A DNA stretch of 64,000 nucleotides from Cellulophaga sp. HaHa_2_95. Its GTDB lineage: Bacteria > Bacteroidota > Bacteroidia > Flavobacteriales > Flavobacteriaceae. The notes under the pieces are model-generated. The model saw nothing but the letters and a program-made list of their open reading frames with translations. It had not been told where the DNA came from and ran no database searches. Shown piece by piece: positions 46,748-56,917 of this stretch. Every line of letters starts with the position of its first letter. The first letter of the stretch is position 1. The translations under genes were made by a program, and so were the position numbers. Location of the stretch: assembly GCF_019278565.1 (NCBI RefSeq), contig NZ_CP058988.1, positions 3,906,001 through 3,970,000 of the forward strand, given 5' to 3'.

Positions 46748-49700
46748 TTATCTTTTTGTAATTGTAGCATCAGCATTCATAATAGTACTGGCTACAACGG
46801 CGTTTGCAGCTATTAATGCCTTATTATCACTTTCACTTAATTCATAAGCTCCTGTTTTTAACCATCCTAAGGCTTTACTCAGGTTGCTATTAAATTTATC
46901 GTATTCAGATTTTTGTAATTTCCTCAATACGCTTAATTCTTTTTCAGTTGCTGTTCTACCTGTTAGTTTTATAAAAGCCAATTTCAGTCCTGCATCAATA
47001 GTTTTCTCTTCTGCCATACGCTTTCCTAAAACTCTTGATGCTTCTATATACGTAGGGTCATTAAGGATTACTAAGGCTTGCAGTGGTGTGTTGGTTTTCT
47101 GTCTTCTAGAAGAACACAAATCTCTTGTTGGAGCATCAAAAGTGGCTATCGTAGGATTCGGAATTGTTCTTTTCCAAATGGTATACATACTCCTTCTATA
47201 CAAGCCTTCTACACCATCTTGCTCATACGTATCACCATTCACTTCCCATAAGCCTTCTGGCTGGTAAGGTTTAACACTTTCACCTCCTATTTTTTCATTT
47301 AATAATCCAGAAGCATATAAAGCATTATCCCGAAGCATTTCTCCAGATAGTCTTGTTGATGGACCACGAGACAGCCATCTATTTTCTCCGTCTACTGCTA
47401 AAAGCTCTTTACTAATAACAGAACTTTGCTGATACGTGTTAGACATCATCATCGTTTTTAATAAATCCTTTATATCCCAACCTGAAGACACAAAACGAAT
47501 CGCTAACCAGTCTAATAGTTTAGGATGTGTTGGTAAATCGCCTTGATTCCCAAAATCTTCTGAGCTTAATACCAATCCTCTCCCAAAGAGATTCTGCCAG
47601 TATCTGTTTACAGTAACTCTCGCCGTTAATGGATTATCTTTATCTGTAATCCATTTAGCTAAACCAAGTCTATTTTTTGGCCATTCCTCTTTCCAAGGGA
47701 AAATATCTTGAGGCACATTTGGAAAAACAGAATCGGTAGGAGAATCATAATTACCCCTATCTAAAATATAAGCTTGTCTTGGAGACTTGCTTTCTTTCAT
47801 GACCATAATTTGTTTTACTTTTTCGGTACTATCAACCAAAGCCCCCCTTTTATGCTCCACGTCTTTTAAGACTGATACGTATTCCTGAGATTTTGTACTT
47901 AAAAAATACTGGGTTAATTGTTGCTTTTCTAGCGCATTTAAACTAGCGTATGGTTTTTTCTGAAGATTCTTTAATTTATCTGAGGTGCTAATCTGTAAGA
48001 CCTCAATTGGAGAAATTTCTTTATCAAAAACCAATAAGTTATCTACTATGGCCCCGCCGATACCCTTATCTCTCCAGATAGCCCCAACGCGTAAGCCTGG
48101 CTCAAGTTTTGGACTCTTTTTCCCATAAAGTTGTAATCCATTAAAGATGATATCTTTATAAAGATTATCAAACTTCATTTTTGTTTTTAATTGCTCTCCG
48201 TCTTGATAAATATGTATTCCATTTGCTTTACTAGAGCCATCATACGTCATCGTTAATTGCACCCACTTATCTTTAGGTAGGTCATTTAAAGATTCAATAA
48301 CAATAGCATTATCTGGATATACATGCGCCAATAGAGCTTCAATCTTGTTTTCTTTTATTTTTAAATGATACCCCCTAAAACTATGCAACTCAGAACTATT
48401 CATCTTATGAAAAATAACCCCATCCGTAATTTCTTCCGGAATAAAAACTTGGATTGAAATACTAAAAGGTTGATTTCTTCTAAAAATTCCAGTTTTATCT
48501 AAGTCTAGCCAAGTATCGCCATCCATAGCCAACCCTTTTCCTGAAACCCCTTGTTTGTAAACAGCCTTTTCATTTTCCACAAACTCTTGACGCATTTGAA
48601 CCTTGTTCTTGCCATTACCACCAACAGCATTTACAAGTCTTTGGTCGTCAAAATTAAATGCCGCAACTAAACCATCTGGCTTCACCTTTGTGATAATATT
48701 TTTATAAGATTCATTTGCAAGCCATTGCGATGCTTTTTGGCTTTCTGTTGTAATTGTTTTTGTTAGCTTTTTCTCACTAGTTTTTACAATTTTATCTAAA
48801 TACGCAAGGACGCCTTCTTGCTCCTTAGTAGGCAACATCATAGCGGGTACCGGGGTGGCCAAATCCCAAGGTATTAGCCCTGTTTCATCTACGTTATTAA
48901 AGAAACTGTACATCTCATAATAATTTTTCTGAGATATAGGATCATATTTATGGTCATGACATTTTGCGCAAGCATAGGACAAGCCTAGCATGCCTTGACT
49001 CACTGTAGCTGTTCTATCGGCTACATATTCAGATCTAAATTCCTCATCGATAATACCTCCTTCTAAGTTTTGTGGATGCAAACGATTAAAAGTGGTGGCT
49101 AATTTTTGCTCACGAGTGGCATTTTCAAATAAATCTCCTGCCAATTGCCAAGTAAGAAAATCATCATACGGCATATTCTCATTAAAAGAATTAATTACCC
49201 AATCTCTCCAAGGAGACGTGTCTCTGTATTTATCATTACTATATCCATGCGTATCTGCATACCTAGAAACGTCCATCCAATCTAAAGTCATTTGCTCACC
49301 AAAATGTTTTGAAGCTAAAAGCCTGTCTAATTGTTTTTCAAAGGCATTAGAAGAGGTATCTTTTAGAAAATCGTTTATTTCTTCTGTAGTAGGTGGCAAG
49401 CCGGTTAAGTCAAAAGAAGCTCTACGTAATAAAACTTCCTTGTTTGCTTTTTTGGAAGGCACCAAGTTTACTTCCTTTAATTTTGCTAAAACAAAATTAT
49501 CTATCTCATTACCTATAAATTCTTTATTATCAACTTTAGGAACTTCATATTTCTCTGGCTTTAAAAAAGCCCAATGCTCCTTATATTCAGCGCCACTCTC
49601 TATCCATTTTATCAATACTGCTTTCTCATAATCTGTAAGCGTTAAATGGGAACTAGGCGCAGGCATTATTAAATCTGGATCATTAGACATAATCCGATGA

Positions 49701-50002
49701 AAAAATTCACTTTTCTTTAAATTGCCGGGTGTTATCGCAAATTTACCTGGGCTTTCACTTAATTCTCCGTAAGCAAACTCCGCCTCATGTAGCTGCAAGC
49801 CCCCTTTTATGTTTCCTTTGTCTGGTCCGTGACATAAATAGCACTTATCCGATAATATAGGTTTCACATGTTCGTTAAAATCTACTTTTTCAGGTAGCTT
49901 TTCATATTCCAACGAGACCATCTCAGGTAGCTCAGGACCCCCACATGATATCAAGATGGCTATAAAGATTCCAAAAATTATAAAATTGCTAATTTTCATC
50001 AT
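46748..50002 (-). CDS. PSD1 / planctomycete-type cytochrome c, DUF1549-LamG-DUF1553 lipoprotein
   Basis: 1084 residues with a lipoprotein signal (AILISC, Cys about 20). The first haem motif is C-Y-L-C-H at 54-58, with a possible distal Met113. A DUF1549 domain (NEIDNFVLAKLKEVNLVPSKK, RRASFDLTGLPPT) contains a second C-A-K-C-H at 345-349. A LamG/concanavalin-type domain lies at about 480-660 (DGDTWLDLDKTGIFRR, GAIVDNLLVFD). DUF1553 closes the protein (NPLTARVTVNRYWQNLFGRGL, LCSSRRQKTNTPLQALVILNDP). It begins a five-gene leftward unit and diverges from an araC gene. The family is common in planctomycetes and Verrucomicrobia beside sulfatases. Its function is unknown; redox chemistry on polysaccharide is a guess. 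Confidence 0.92.
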   Translation of the reverse strand: MMKISNFIIFGIFIAILISCGGPELPEMVSLEYEKLPEKVDFNEHVKPILSDKCYLCHGPDKGNIKGGLQLHEAEFAYGELSESPGKFAITPGNLKKSEFFHRIMSNDPDLIMPAPSSHLTLTDYEKAVLIKWIESGAEYKEHWAFLKPEKYEVPKVDNKEFIGNEIDNFVLAKLKEVNLVPSKKANKEVLLRRASFDLTGLPPTTEEINDFLKDTSSNAFEKQLDRLLASKHFGEQMTLDWMDVSRYADTHGYSNDKYRDTSPWRDWVINSFNENMPYDDFLTWQLAGDLFENATREQKLATTFNRLHPQNLEGGIIDEEFRSEYVADRTATVSQGMLGLSYACAKCHDHKYDPISQKNYYEMYSFFNNVDETGLIPWDLATPVPAMMLPTKEQEGVLAYLDKIVKTSEKKLTKTITTESQKASQWLANESYKNIITKVKPDGLVAAFNFDDQRLVNAVGGNGKNKVQMRQEFVENEKAVYKQGVSGKGLAMDGDTWLDLDKTGIFRRNQPFSISIQVFIPEEITDGVIFHKMNSSELHSFRGYHLKIKENKIEALLAHVYPDNAIVIESLNDLPKDKWVQLTMTYDGSSKANGIHIYQDGEQLKTKMKFDNLYKDIIFNGLQLYGKKSPKLEPGLRVGAIWRDKGIGGAIVDNLLVFDKEISPIEVLQISTSDKLKNLQKKPYASLNALEKQQLTQYFLSTKSQEYVSVLKDVEHKRGALVDSTEKVKQIMVMKESKSPRQAYILDRGNYDSPTDSVFPNVPQDIFPWKEEWPKNRLGLAKWITDKDNPLTARVTVNRYWQNLFGRGLVLSSEDFGNQGDLPTHPKLLDWLAIRFVSSGWDIKDLLKTMMMSNTYQQSSVISKELLAVDGENRWLSRGPSTRLSGEMLRDNALYASGLLNEKIGGESVKPYQPEGLWEVNGDTYEQDGVEGLYRRSMYTIWKRTIPNPTIATFDAPTRDLCSSRRQKTNTPLQALVILNDPTYIEASRVLGKRMAEEKTIDAGLKLAFIKLTGRTATEKELSVLRKLQKSEYDKFNSNLSKALGWLKTGAYELSESDNKALIAANAVVASTIMNADATITKR

Positions 50003-50216
50003 AAAAATTTATAAAATAAGTAACTCATCAAAAATAGAATTTAAAAGAAACATACTATTGAACAAATCAGTTCATAAAATGCACATTTCAGACATGTTCC
50101 CTTTTTGTCTAGTGCATTTCAGCTCATATTTCCTTAATTTAGCATGGCTAACGCAGTTGTATGTAATTAGAAAAGATGACCTATTCAGTTCTAATAGCGC
50201 AAAAAACAGATTTAAA

Positions 50217-51086
50217 ATGATTGAAATTTTACAATCCCTACGTTTAACCTTATTAAATATTGGCTATGCTAAACTTGATAGCACATGGAATTTTGATAAT
50301 GTCATTAGCCCTTTTACGCGTATGTATTATATCACTAAGGGGAGCGCGAAAGTGTACCATAACAACCACACATTTACCCTAAAACCGGGGTTTATGTACA
50401 TTGTACCTAGCTATGCTTACGCTAGATATTCTTGCGAAGAGTACCATGAACAATATTATATCAGCTTTTTAGAAGAAGTAAACAATGGCGTATCTATTTA
50501 TAGTCTAAAAGATTTTATTTACGAACTAGAAGCAACACCTCATATGTTATCTTACTTTGAACGGCTAACGGAGTTGAATAATAAACGTGAAATAAAAAAT
50601 AGTGACCCAAAAACGTATGACAACAAACCCACACTATTAGATTTTATAAAGCAAAATGAAAGTTTGAATACCAAAGATTTTCTAGAAACACAAGGGCTAC
50701 TTACCGTGCTATTTTCAAAATTTATTACTAATTACAAATTGCAAAATGAGCAAAAGGTGAATAATTTTGGAATGCAAAAAACACTAAATTACATCAACCA
50801 CAATCTGCATTTACCTATTACCGTAGAAGAACTTGCTACCTTCTGTAATTATAGTCCAGATTACTTTTCTAAACAGTTTAAACAGATCTATAATATTGGA
50901 CCTAATAAGTACATTCAAGAGAAAAGAATAGAGCGCTCTCAACTATTATTATTAACTACCAATGACACTTTGAAAGAGATTGCTGAAAAAGTGGGACTGG
51001 ATAACATCTCTTACTTTTCTAGGCTATTTAAAAAACATACGGGGAAAACACCTGCTTTTTTCAGAAAAGAGCAGGTGCATATCTAA
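50217..51086 (+). CDS. AraC-family transcriptional regulator
   Basis: 289 residues from the ATG at 50217. A longer frame from 49956 would overlap the divergent PSD1 start and has no recognisable N-terminus, so I reject it. The first about 170 residues form a cupin-like effector domain (RMYYITKGSAKVYHNNHTFTLKPGFMYIVPS). The C-terminal pair of helix-turn-helices is clear: ITVEELATFCNYSPDYFSKQFKQ and LKEIAEKVGLDNISYFSRLFKKHTGKTPAFFRK. The divergent arrangement with PSD1 across 214 bases suggests that it controls the PSD1/DUF1501/GH29 unit. It could also act on the Gfo/Idh gene facing it. The effector sugar is unknown. Confidence 0.9.
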   Translation: MIEILQSLRLTLLNIGYAKLDSTWNFDNVISPFTRMYYITKGSAKVYHNNHTFTLKPGFMYIVPSYAYARYSCEEYHEQYYISFLEEVNNGVSIYSLKDFIYELEATPHMLSYFERLTELNNKREIKNSDPKTYDNKPTLLDFIKQNESLNTKDFLETQGLLTVLFSKFITNYKLQNEQKVNNFGMQKTLNYINHNLHLPITVEELATFCNYSPDYFSKQFKQIYNIGPNKYIQEKRIERSQLLLLTTNDTLKEIAEKVGLDNISYFSRLFKKHTGKTPAFFRKEQVHI

Positions 51087-51099
51087 GATTTATAACCCA

Positions 51100-52422
51100 C
51101 TAAAACTTACGGTCTTTTCTCCCACGCATCTTATTTGCCTCTGAGTCTCCCATAAATTTTTCTTTCTTAGGATCCCATTCCAAAGGTCTTCTCAAATTGT
51201 AGGCTATATTAGCTATATTACACACGGTTGCAGAACGGTGACCGGTTTCTACATCGCAAATAGGCTGAGTTCTGGATTTTGTGGCATCCACCCAATCTTG
51301 CAAATGATTTCCATTACTATTGTACAATTTTACTTTAGCATTAGATAAATCTGTCGTAAGTAAATTTGCAGGGGTCGTTTCCAAATAACTTCGGCTAACA
51401 TCCATAGTACCTTTAGAGCCAATAAAGCGAACACCCCAACCTCTACCAAAATCTTCATGAATCATTTCTATCCCGTTTTCATAATACATTTTTAATCCAC
51501 GGACTGCATTCTTATCTGTAGGCGGTATGTATTTTACAGGCCCAGAGCTATCCATATCTAAAGCCCATTGTACAATATCAAACATATGAGCACCCCAATC
51601 ACAAAGAATACCTCCACCCACTTCTTCATAAAGTCTCCAATCTGGCCAGAAATCTACATCATTACGAGACGGTGCTAATCGGTGATTGTACGAAAGCATT
51701 GGCGCAGGGCCACACCAATTATTCCAATTAACCTCAGATGGCATTGCTTCTTCCTTTAAATTATAAGGAACGGCAGGATCACCCACATTGACTAAAACTT
51801 TTTGAATATCACCAAGATGTCCGTTTCTTATCAACTCACAGGCTTTTCTGAAAGACTCCCAAGAGCGCTGCATACTTCCTGTTTGTAATATCTGCCCTGT
51901 TTTTTTTGTGGTTTTTACTAAGGCAATACCTTCTTCAATATTATGCGTTAAAGGCTTCTCACAATAGACATCTTTACCTGATTTCATGGCATCAATAGCC
52001 TGAATGGCATGCCAATGATCTGGCGTAGCAATCACTACGCCGTCAATATCGTTTCGCTCTAAAAGCTCTTTATAATTTAGATATGTACTAACAGCCTTAT
52101 AGTTAGACACATTTCTTTTTTCAGCATATATTTTTTCTACATGCCCCTTGAACCATTGATTTTTGGTACTCCAAACATCACTAGCTGCTACTACTTGTGC
52201 GCTAGTATTCCCGATAAAATTTTTAGCAAGACCTTGACTTTGTTTTCCCAAGCCAATAAATCCTAGGTTCATTTTATCACTTGGAGCTATAAAACCTCTT
52301 CCAAATACATGTCTGGGCAAAATACTAATGGCACCTGCTGCTAATGCAGTTTTAGCAATAAATCCTCTTCGCGATATATTTTGATCTACTATCTTTTTAT
52401 TTTTTATTTTTTGGTCTTTCAT
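51100..52422 (-). CDS. Tat-exported Gfo/Idh/MocA-family oxidoreductase
   Basis: 440 residues with a twin-arginine signal (SRRGFIAKTALAAG, about residues 18-31). The Rossmann motif is NLGFIGLGKQSQGLA, the catalytic-region lysine is in YCEKPLTHN, and VGGGILCDWGAHMFDIVQWAL provides the later acid and histidine region. The family oxidises sugar hydroxyls with tightly bound NAD(P), and some members oxidise the C3 position of glycosides or, in GH109/GH179-like forms, use the same chemistry for cleavage. Tat export suggests that it carries its cofactor to the periplasm. It faces the araC gene with 13 bases between stops. A link to DUF1080 is inferred. Confidence 0.9.
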   Translation of the reverse strand: MKDQKIKNKKIVDQNISRRGFIAKTALAAGAISILPRHVFGRGFIAPSDKMNLGFIGLGKQSQGLAKNFIGNTSAQVVAASDVWSTKNQWFKGHVEKIYAEKRNVSNYKAVSTYLNYKELLERNDIDGVVIATPDHWHAIQAIDAMKSGKDVYCEKPLTHNIEEGIALVKTTKKTGQILQTGSMQRSWESFRKACELIRNGHLGDIQKVLVNVGDPAVPYNLKEEAMPSEVNWNNWCGPAPMLSYNHRLAPSRNDVDFWPDWRLYEEVGGGILCDWGAHMFDIVQWALDMDSSGPVKYIPPTDKNAVRGLKMYYENGIEMIHEDFGRGWGVRFIGSKGTMDVSRSYLETTPANLLTTDLSNAKVKLYNSNGNHLQDWVDATKSRTQPICDVETGHRSATVCNIANIAYNLRRPLEWDPKKEKFMGDSEANKMRGRKDRKF

Positions 52423-52573
52423 TTTTAGTTACTTCTTTTTATAGGTTGATATTTATGTTTACTAGTACTCCCATTTGTTTGGCGCTCTGATAAAACTATA
52501 ACTTCACAAAAGGATGACGGATCATATATGAGTAAAAAGATACTATATATGATTTTTATCCGTCTCTATCAAC

Positions 52574-52611
52574 ACAAAAAAATCCTTGAACAGTAGCAAC
52601 TGTCAAGGATT
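52574..52611 (-). terminator. Rho-independent terminator of the xylose operon
   Basis: A 13-bp stem with one bulged A (52581-52594 with 52599-52611) and a 4-base loop. On the minus strand it is followed by seven T residues (52580 downward). It lies 39 bases past the xylE-like stop. Confidence 0.88.
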
Positions 52612-52650
52612 CCTTAATTTATAGGGTATGTACGCCTAAAAAAGTGTTAC

Positions 52651-54069
52651 TTAACTCTTTTCCCAAACGCCATCCATTTCCTCCAAGGTCTTACCTTTAG
52701 TTTCAGGTACGAATTTCCACACCACAAACATGGCTATTAATCCCATTATACCATAAATCCAATACGCAAAACCATGATTAAATTTTTCTAAGAGGTAACT
52801 GTTTTTATCCATCATTGGAAAAGTCCAAGACACTACATAATTACTAATCCACTGTGCAGCTACCGCCACCGCTAAGGCTTTATCTCTTATTTTATTCGGA
52901 AACATTTCTGATAGTAACACCCAAGTTACGGGTCCCCAGCTCATGGCAAAGCCTGCAACATATACCAACATGCAGATTAAGGCTAGAATCCCAACAGTTT
53001 GCGAGTAGAAGGTTGCTCCCAAAGCAAACATAGCAACAGCCATCCCTAATGCTCCAATAATCATCAAAGGTTTTCTACCATATTTATCTACGGTAAGAAT
53101 TGCTAAAACGGTAAACACCAAGTTTACCCCCCCAACAATAATAGTCTGTAGTAAGGCTGTATCGGTACCAGATCCCATATTTTTAAAAATCTCAGGCGCG
53201 TAATACAAGACTACATTAATACCTACAAATTGCTGAAATACAGATATTAAAACGCCAATAACCACTACTGCTATTCCAAAAGAAAATAGCTTGCCCGATT
53301 TATGAGATACGGTATTTTGAATGTCACTTAATATTTTTTGAGCTTCTAATTTTCCGTTTACTTTTTCAAGGACTTGCAGTGCTTTTTTTGGTTCATTTTT
53401 AAGCACTAAGGAGCGTGGTGTATCTGGAACAAATAATAAAAACCCTAGAAATAATGATGCCGGAATTATTTCTGAAGCAAACATCCAACGCCAACCAACG
53501 GTATTTAACCAAGTATCATCTCCTTGTCCTGCGATGTAATAGTTTACAAAATAGACAATTAACATCCCAAAAATAATAGCAAACTGATTCAGCGAAACTA
53601 GTTTACCCCTGATCTTTGCAGGTGCTATTTCTGCGATAAATAATGGCGATAACATCGATGCTAACCCTACACCAATACCACCTATTATTCTATAAACAAT
53701 AAAGACATAAATAAAAGTATGGTCTCCTGCTCCAATGGGCTTCATAAATAGCTCTGGCATTGCAGAACCCAATGCGGAACAAAGAAAAAGGATTGCTGCG
53801 AGCAACAATCCTTTTTTTCTTCCTATTTTTTTACTGATATATCCTCCAGAAATTCCTCCAATAATACAACCGATTAATGCGCTAGACACTAAAAATCCTA
53901 ATCGCGAATTAGCAGACATTTCATCTAAACCAAAAGGCAATACAAAAAAACTATCTAATGCACTTACAGTTCCCGAAATTACCGCTGTATCATAACCAAA
54001 AAGTAATCCGCCTAATGTAGCAACGAGCGTTAGTTGCATTAAGTATTTAGAATTTCTAGGAGTTTCCAT
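52651..54069 (-). CDS. xylE: D-xylose:H+ symporter-like MFS transporter
   Basis: 472 residues with 12 membrane segments. Sugar-porter hallmarks are LFGYDTAVISGT in helix 1, GGYISKKIGRKKGLL between helices 2 and 3, and VDKYGRKPLMIIG in the second half. VPETKGKTLEEMDGVW is the C-terminal signature. In helix 7 QQFVGINVVLYYAPEIF is the QQ-x-G-I-N motif of xylose/glucose porters. It imports D-xylose across the inner membrane. It is 9 bases downstream of xylA and ends the operon before a strong terminator. Confidence 0.9.
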   Translation of the reverse strand: METPRNSKYLMQLTLVATLGGLLFGYDTAVISGTVSALDSFFVLPFGLDEMSANSRLGFLVSSALIGCIIGGISGGYISKKIGRKKGLLLAAILFLCSALGSAMPELFMKPIGAGDHTFIYVFIVYRIIGGIGVGLASMLSPLFIAEIAPAKIRGKLVSLNQFAIIFGMLIVYFVNYYIAGQGDDTWLNTVGWRWMFASEIIPASLFLGFLLFVPDTPRSLVLKNEPKKALQVLEKVNGKLEAQKILSDIQNTVSHKSGKLFSFGIAVVVIGVLISVFQQFVGINVVLYYAPEIFKNMGSGTDTALLQTIIVGGVNLVFTVLAILTVDKYGRKPLMIIGALGMAVAMFALGATFYSQTVGILALICMLVYVAGFAMSWGPVTWVLLSEMFPNKIRDKALAVAVAAQWISNYVVSWTFPMMDKNSYLLEKFNHGFAYWIYGIMGLIAMFVVWKFVPETKGKTLEEMDGVWEKS

Positions 54070-54078
54070 AGATCAGAT

Positions 54079-55404
54079 TTATATGTACTGGTTGATGATG
54101 TTTTCAAATAACTCTTGCTTACCACTTTTTAATTCTAGTTCGCCATTTTCTTGAGCTACTTTATACAAATCTTCCAACGTTAACTTTCCTGCTTCAAAAT
54201 CTTTACCTTTTCCAGCATCAAATGAACTGTAACGTTTTGTTCTCAAATCATCATAAGCTGAAGAAGTAATAATCTTATCTGCTGTTAACAATGCTCTTGC
54301 AAACGTATCTGCACCACCAATATGCGCTAAGAATACATCTTCCATATCCGTAGAGTTTCTTCTAATCTTAGCATCGAAATTAACACCACCACCTTGTAAA
54401 CCGCCTGCTTTCAAGAAAACCAACATAGCTTCTGTAGTTTCTTGAATATTGTTTGGAAATTGATCTGTATCCCATCCATTTTGATAATCTCCACGGTTGG
54501 CATCTAAACTACCTAACATCCCTGCTTTAGCGGCTGTAGCAATTTCATGTTGAAAAGTATGCTGTGCTAAAGTGGCATGATTTACTTCTATATTAATTTT
54601 AAAATCCTTATCTAAACCATACTCTTTTAAAAAGCCAATTGCTGTAGCGGAATCAAAATCATATTGGTGCTTCATAGGCTCCATAGGTTTTGGCTCAATA
54701 AAGAAATTACCTTTAAAACCTTGAGCTCTAGCATAATCTCTAGCCATTACAAGAAACTGTCCCATATGGTCTAACTCACGCCCCATATCAGTATTTAATA
54801 AAGACATATATCCTTCTCTACCACCCCAAAAAACATAGTTTTCACCATCTAATGCCATCGTAGCATCTAAAGCCAACTTCACTTGACCTCCAGCTCTAGA
54901 AAGCACATCGAAATCAGGATTTGTAGCAGCACCATTCATGTAGCGCGGATTAGAAAAACAGTTCGCAGTACCCCAAAGTAATTTTACTCCTGAAGCTGCT
55001 TTCTTTTCTTTAATATATTCTGTAATTGTTACCAATCTTTTCTCTGACTCAGCAAATGTTGATGCCTCTTGAATTAAATCGTAGTCATGAAAACAGAAAT
55101 AATCAAAGCCCATTTTACCAATAAATTCAAATGCAGCATCTGCTTTATCTTTTGCCGCTTGGATAGGGTCTGAAGCTTTGTCCCATTCAAAGCTTTGAGT
55201 TCCAGGACCAAAAGGATCTCCTCCTTGACCACAGAACGTATGCCAATAAGCTATAGAAAATTTAAAATGCTCGCGCATTGTTTTTCCTGCAACTACTTGC
55301 TCTGGATTATAATATTTAAATGCTAATGGATTATCAGAATCCTTACCTTCAAATTTAATCTCCCCAATACCTTTAAAATATTCTTTATCTCCTAAGATTG
55401 CCAT
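54079..55404 (-). CDS. xylA: Xylose isomerase
   Basis: 441 residues, the length of class II xylose isomerases. Signature regions are [19 protein letters not shown] at the N-terminus, [10 protein letters not shown] (catalytic His), [18 protein letters not shown] (metal Glu and Lys) and [21 protein letters not shown] (metal Asp). It converts D-xylose to D-xylulose in the cytoplasm. The gene is between xylB (24 bases upstream) and the transporter (9 bases downstream) in the GntR-led operon. Confidence 0.97.
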   Translation of the reverse strand: MAILGDKEYFKGIGEIKFEGKDSDNPLAFKYYNPEQVVAGKTMREHFKFSIAYWHTFCGQGGDPFGPGTQSFEWDKASDPIQAAKDKADAAFEFIGKMGFDYFCFHDYDLIQEASTFAESEKRLVTITEYIKEKKAASGVKLLWGTANCFSNPRYMNGAATNPDFDVLSRAGGQVKLALDATMALDGENYVFWGGREGYMSLLNTDMGRELDHMGQFLVMARDYARAQGFKGNFFIEPKPMEPMKHQYDFDSATAIGFLKEYGLDKDFKINIEVNHATLAQHTFQHEIATAAKAGMLGSLDANRGDYQNGWDTDQFPNNIQETTEAMLVFLKAGGLQGGGVNFDAKIRRNSTDMEDVFLAHIGGADTFARALLTADKIITSSAYDDLRTKRYSSFDAGKGKDFEAGKLTLEDLYKVAQENGELELKSGKQELFENIINQYI

Positions 55405-55428
55405 GTTATTTAATTTTAAGTTGTTATT

Positions 55429-56913
55429 CTATTTATTATTTAAAACGAGTTCTAATTCTTTTTTCCAATTTTGATACGCTTCTTGATACGGCTTTTTGTC
55501 CTTGAAAGGCATAAAAGTCATCACATGATCATTATCCATAATTAATTTGCCATACGTATCAAAATCACCCTCATGCAGACCGGCAGCCCTTGCCGCTCCA
55601 ATAGCGCCCGTAGTATTGTATATCTCTATTTCATATCCTATCAAGGTGGCAACTGTATTTGCAAAAATGTCTGATCGAAATAAATTATCATTACCTGCCC
55701 GAATTACATTTACATTAATGCCATCCGATTTTAAAATTTCCATTCCGTACACAAAAGAAAAGGCGATACCCTCCAAAGCGGCTCTACATAAATGACCTTT
55801 ATGGTGGTTGTTAAGATTTACATTAACCAACCTTGTCCCTATGTCTTTATTGTTCAGCATACGCTCAGCGCCATTTCCAAAAGGAAGCATGCAAACACCG
55901 TCAGCCCCGGTAGCTATTTCTGAGGCTAGCGTATTCATCTCTTCATAAGAGTTTACCGCTAGGTTATTCAACAACCAACGATATTGTATTCCTGCACCAT
56001 TGATGTTTAATAACTTACCGATACGCGGGTCTGATTTTTTATAATTTACGTGTGCAAAATTATTTACGCGTGTACTTTCTTTACCAGACAAACTATCTGT
56101 TACCGCGTAAACCACGCCAGAAGTTCCGCCTGTTGCAGCTACTTCTCCTGGATTAAATACATTTAGAGACAATGCATTGTTAGGCTGGTCTCCTGCTCTA
56201 TAGAAGATGGGAGTTCCAATAGCCAGGCCACTTTCTTCGGCGCCTTTTTCATCTACCTTAGATTGCAAACCAAAAGTGTCTACGATAGTAGGCACCAAAG
56301 CCTCCTCTATCCCGTAGTAATCTAAAAGAAATTGAGCAATACTATCAGTTTTAAAATCCCAAAAAATACCCTCAGACAAACCAGAGATTGTAGTATTTAT
56401 TTTATTAGAGAACTTATATGCTATATAATCTCCAGGTAACATAAACTTGTGAATTTTAGCATATATGTTTGGTTCATTCTCCTTCACCCATCTTAATTTA
56501 GACGCGGTAAAATTAGCGGGGGAATTAAGTAAATGTCCAGCACACTTTTCTTCTCCTAAAGCTTCAAAAGCGTTGTTACCAATTTCTACAGCCCTACTAT
56601 CACACCAAATAATACTTTTTCTCAAAGGTTTGCCTTCTTTGTCTACAATGACAAGTCCATGCATTTGGTACGAAATACCAATCCCTTTAATATCTGCTTT
56701 AGAAACAGCATATTTCCTTTTTAAGCGCTCAATAGCTTTACAAATATGTTTCCACCATTCCTCAGGGTTTTGCTCTGCCCAACCATTTTTCAAGGCAAGC
56801 ATGCTCATTTCTGTCTCTGGCTCTTGAACAACCCCAAGACTTCTTCCTGTTTTAATCTCTACTAAAGCCGCTTTTATAGACGAACTTCCTAAATCGAATC
56901 CTATGTAATACAT
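55429..56913 (-). CDS. xylB: Xylulokinase (FGGY family)
   Basis: 494 residues. FGGY-kinase landmarks are GFDLGSSSIKAALVE (phosphate 1), IKGIGISYQMHGLVIVDKEG with the substrate-binding Met-His, IWCDSRA, AATGGTSGVVYAV (phosphate 2/adenosine) and the glycine-rich GNDNLFRSDIFANTVATLIG. It phosphorylates D-xylulose to xylulose-5-phosphate for the pentose-phosphate pathway. The start lies 4 bases after the stop of the regulator gene, so translation is probably coupled, and xylA follows after 24 bases. Confidence 0.95.
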   Translation of the reverse strand: MYYIGFDLGSSSIKAALVEIKTGRSLGVVQEPETEMSMLALKNGWAEQNPEEWWKHICKAIERLKRKYAVSKADIKGIGISYQMHGLVIVDKEGKPLRKSIIWCDSRAVEIGNNAFEALGEEKCAGHLLNSPANFTASKLRWVKENEPNIYAKIHKFMLPGDYIAYKFSNKINTTISGLSEGIFWDFKTDSIAQFLLDYYGIEEALVPTIVDTFGLQSKVDEKGAEESGLAIGTPIFYRAGDQPNNALSLNVFNPGEVAATGGTSGVVYAVTDSLSGKESTRVNNFAHVNYKKSDPRIGKLLNINGAGIQYRWLLNNLAVNSYEEMNTLASEIATGADGVCMLPFGNGAERMLNNKDIGTRLVNVNLNNHHKGHLCRAALEGIAFSFVYGMEILKSDGINVNVIRAGNDNLFRSDIFANTVATLIGYEIEIYNTTGAIGAARAAGLHEGDFDTYGKLIMDNDHVMTFMPFKDKKPYQEAYQNWKKELELVLNNK

Positions 56914-56917
56914 ATTG

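Noticed and set aside
46884..47267. A 127-codon + strand frame antisense to DUF1553
   Set aside because: Shadow of the strongly conserved DUF1553 coding region.
49092..49631. A 179-codon open frame on the + strand inside PSD1
   Set aside because: It is antisense to a well-supported 1084-residue gene, has no recognisable motif and looks like a shadow frame.
49956..50216. Extended N-terminus of the AraC gene
   Set aside because: It overlaps the divergent PSD1 start and encodes no family-like sequence; the ATG at 50217 fits the cupin start.
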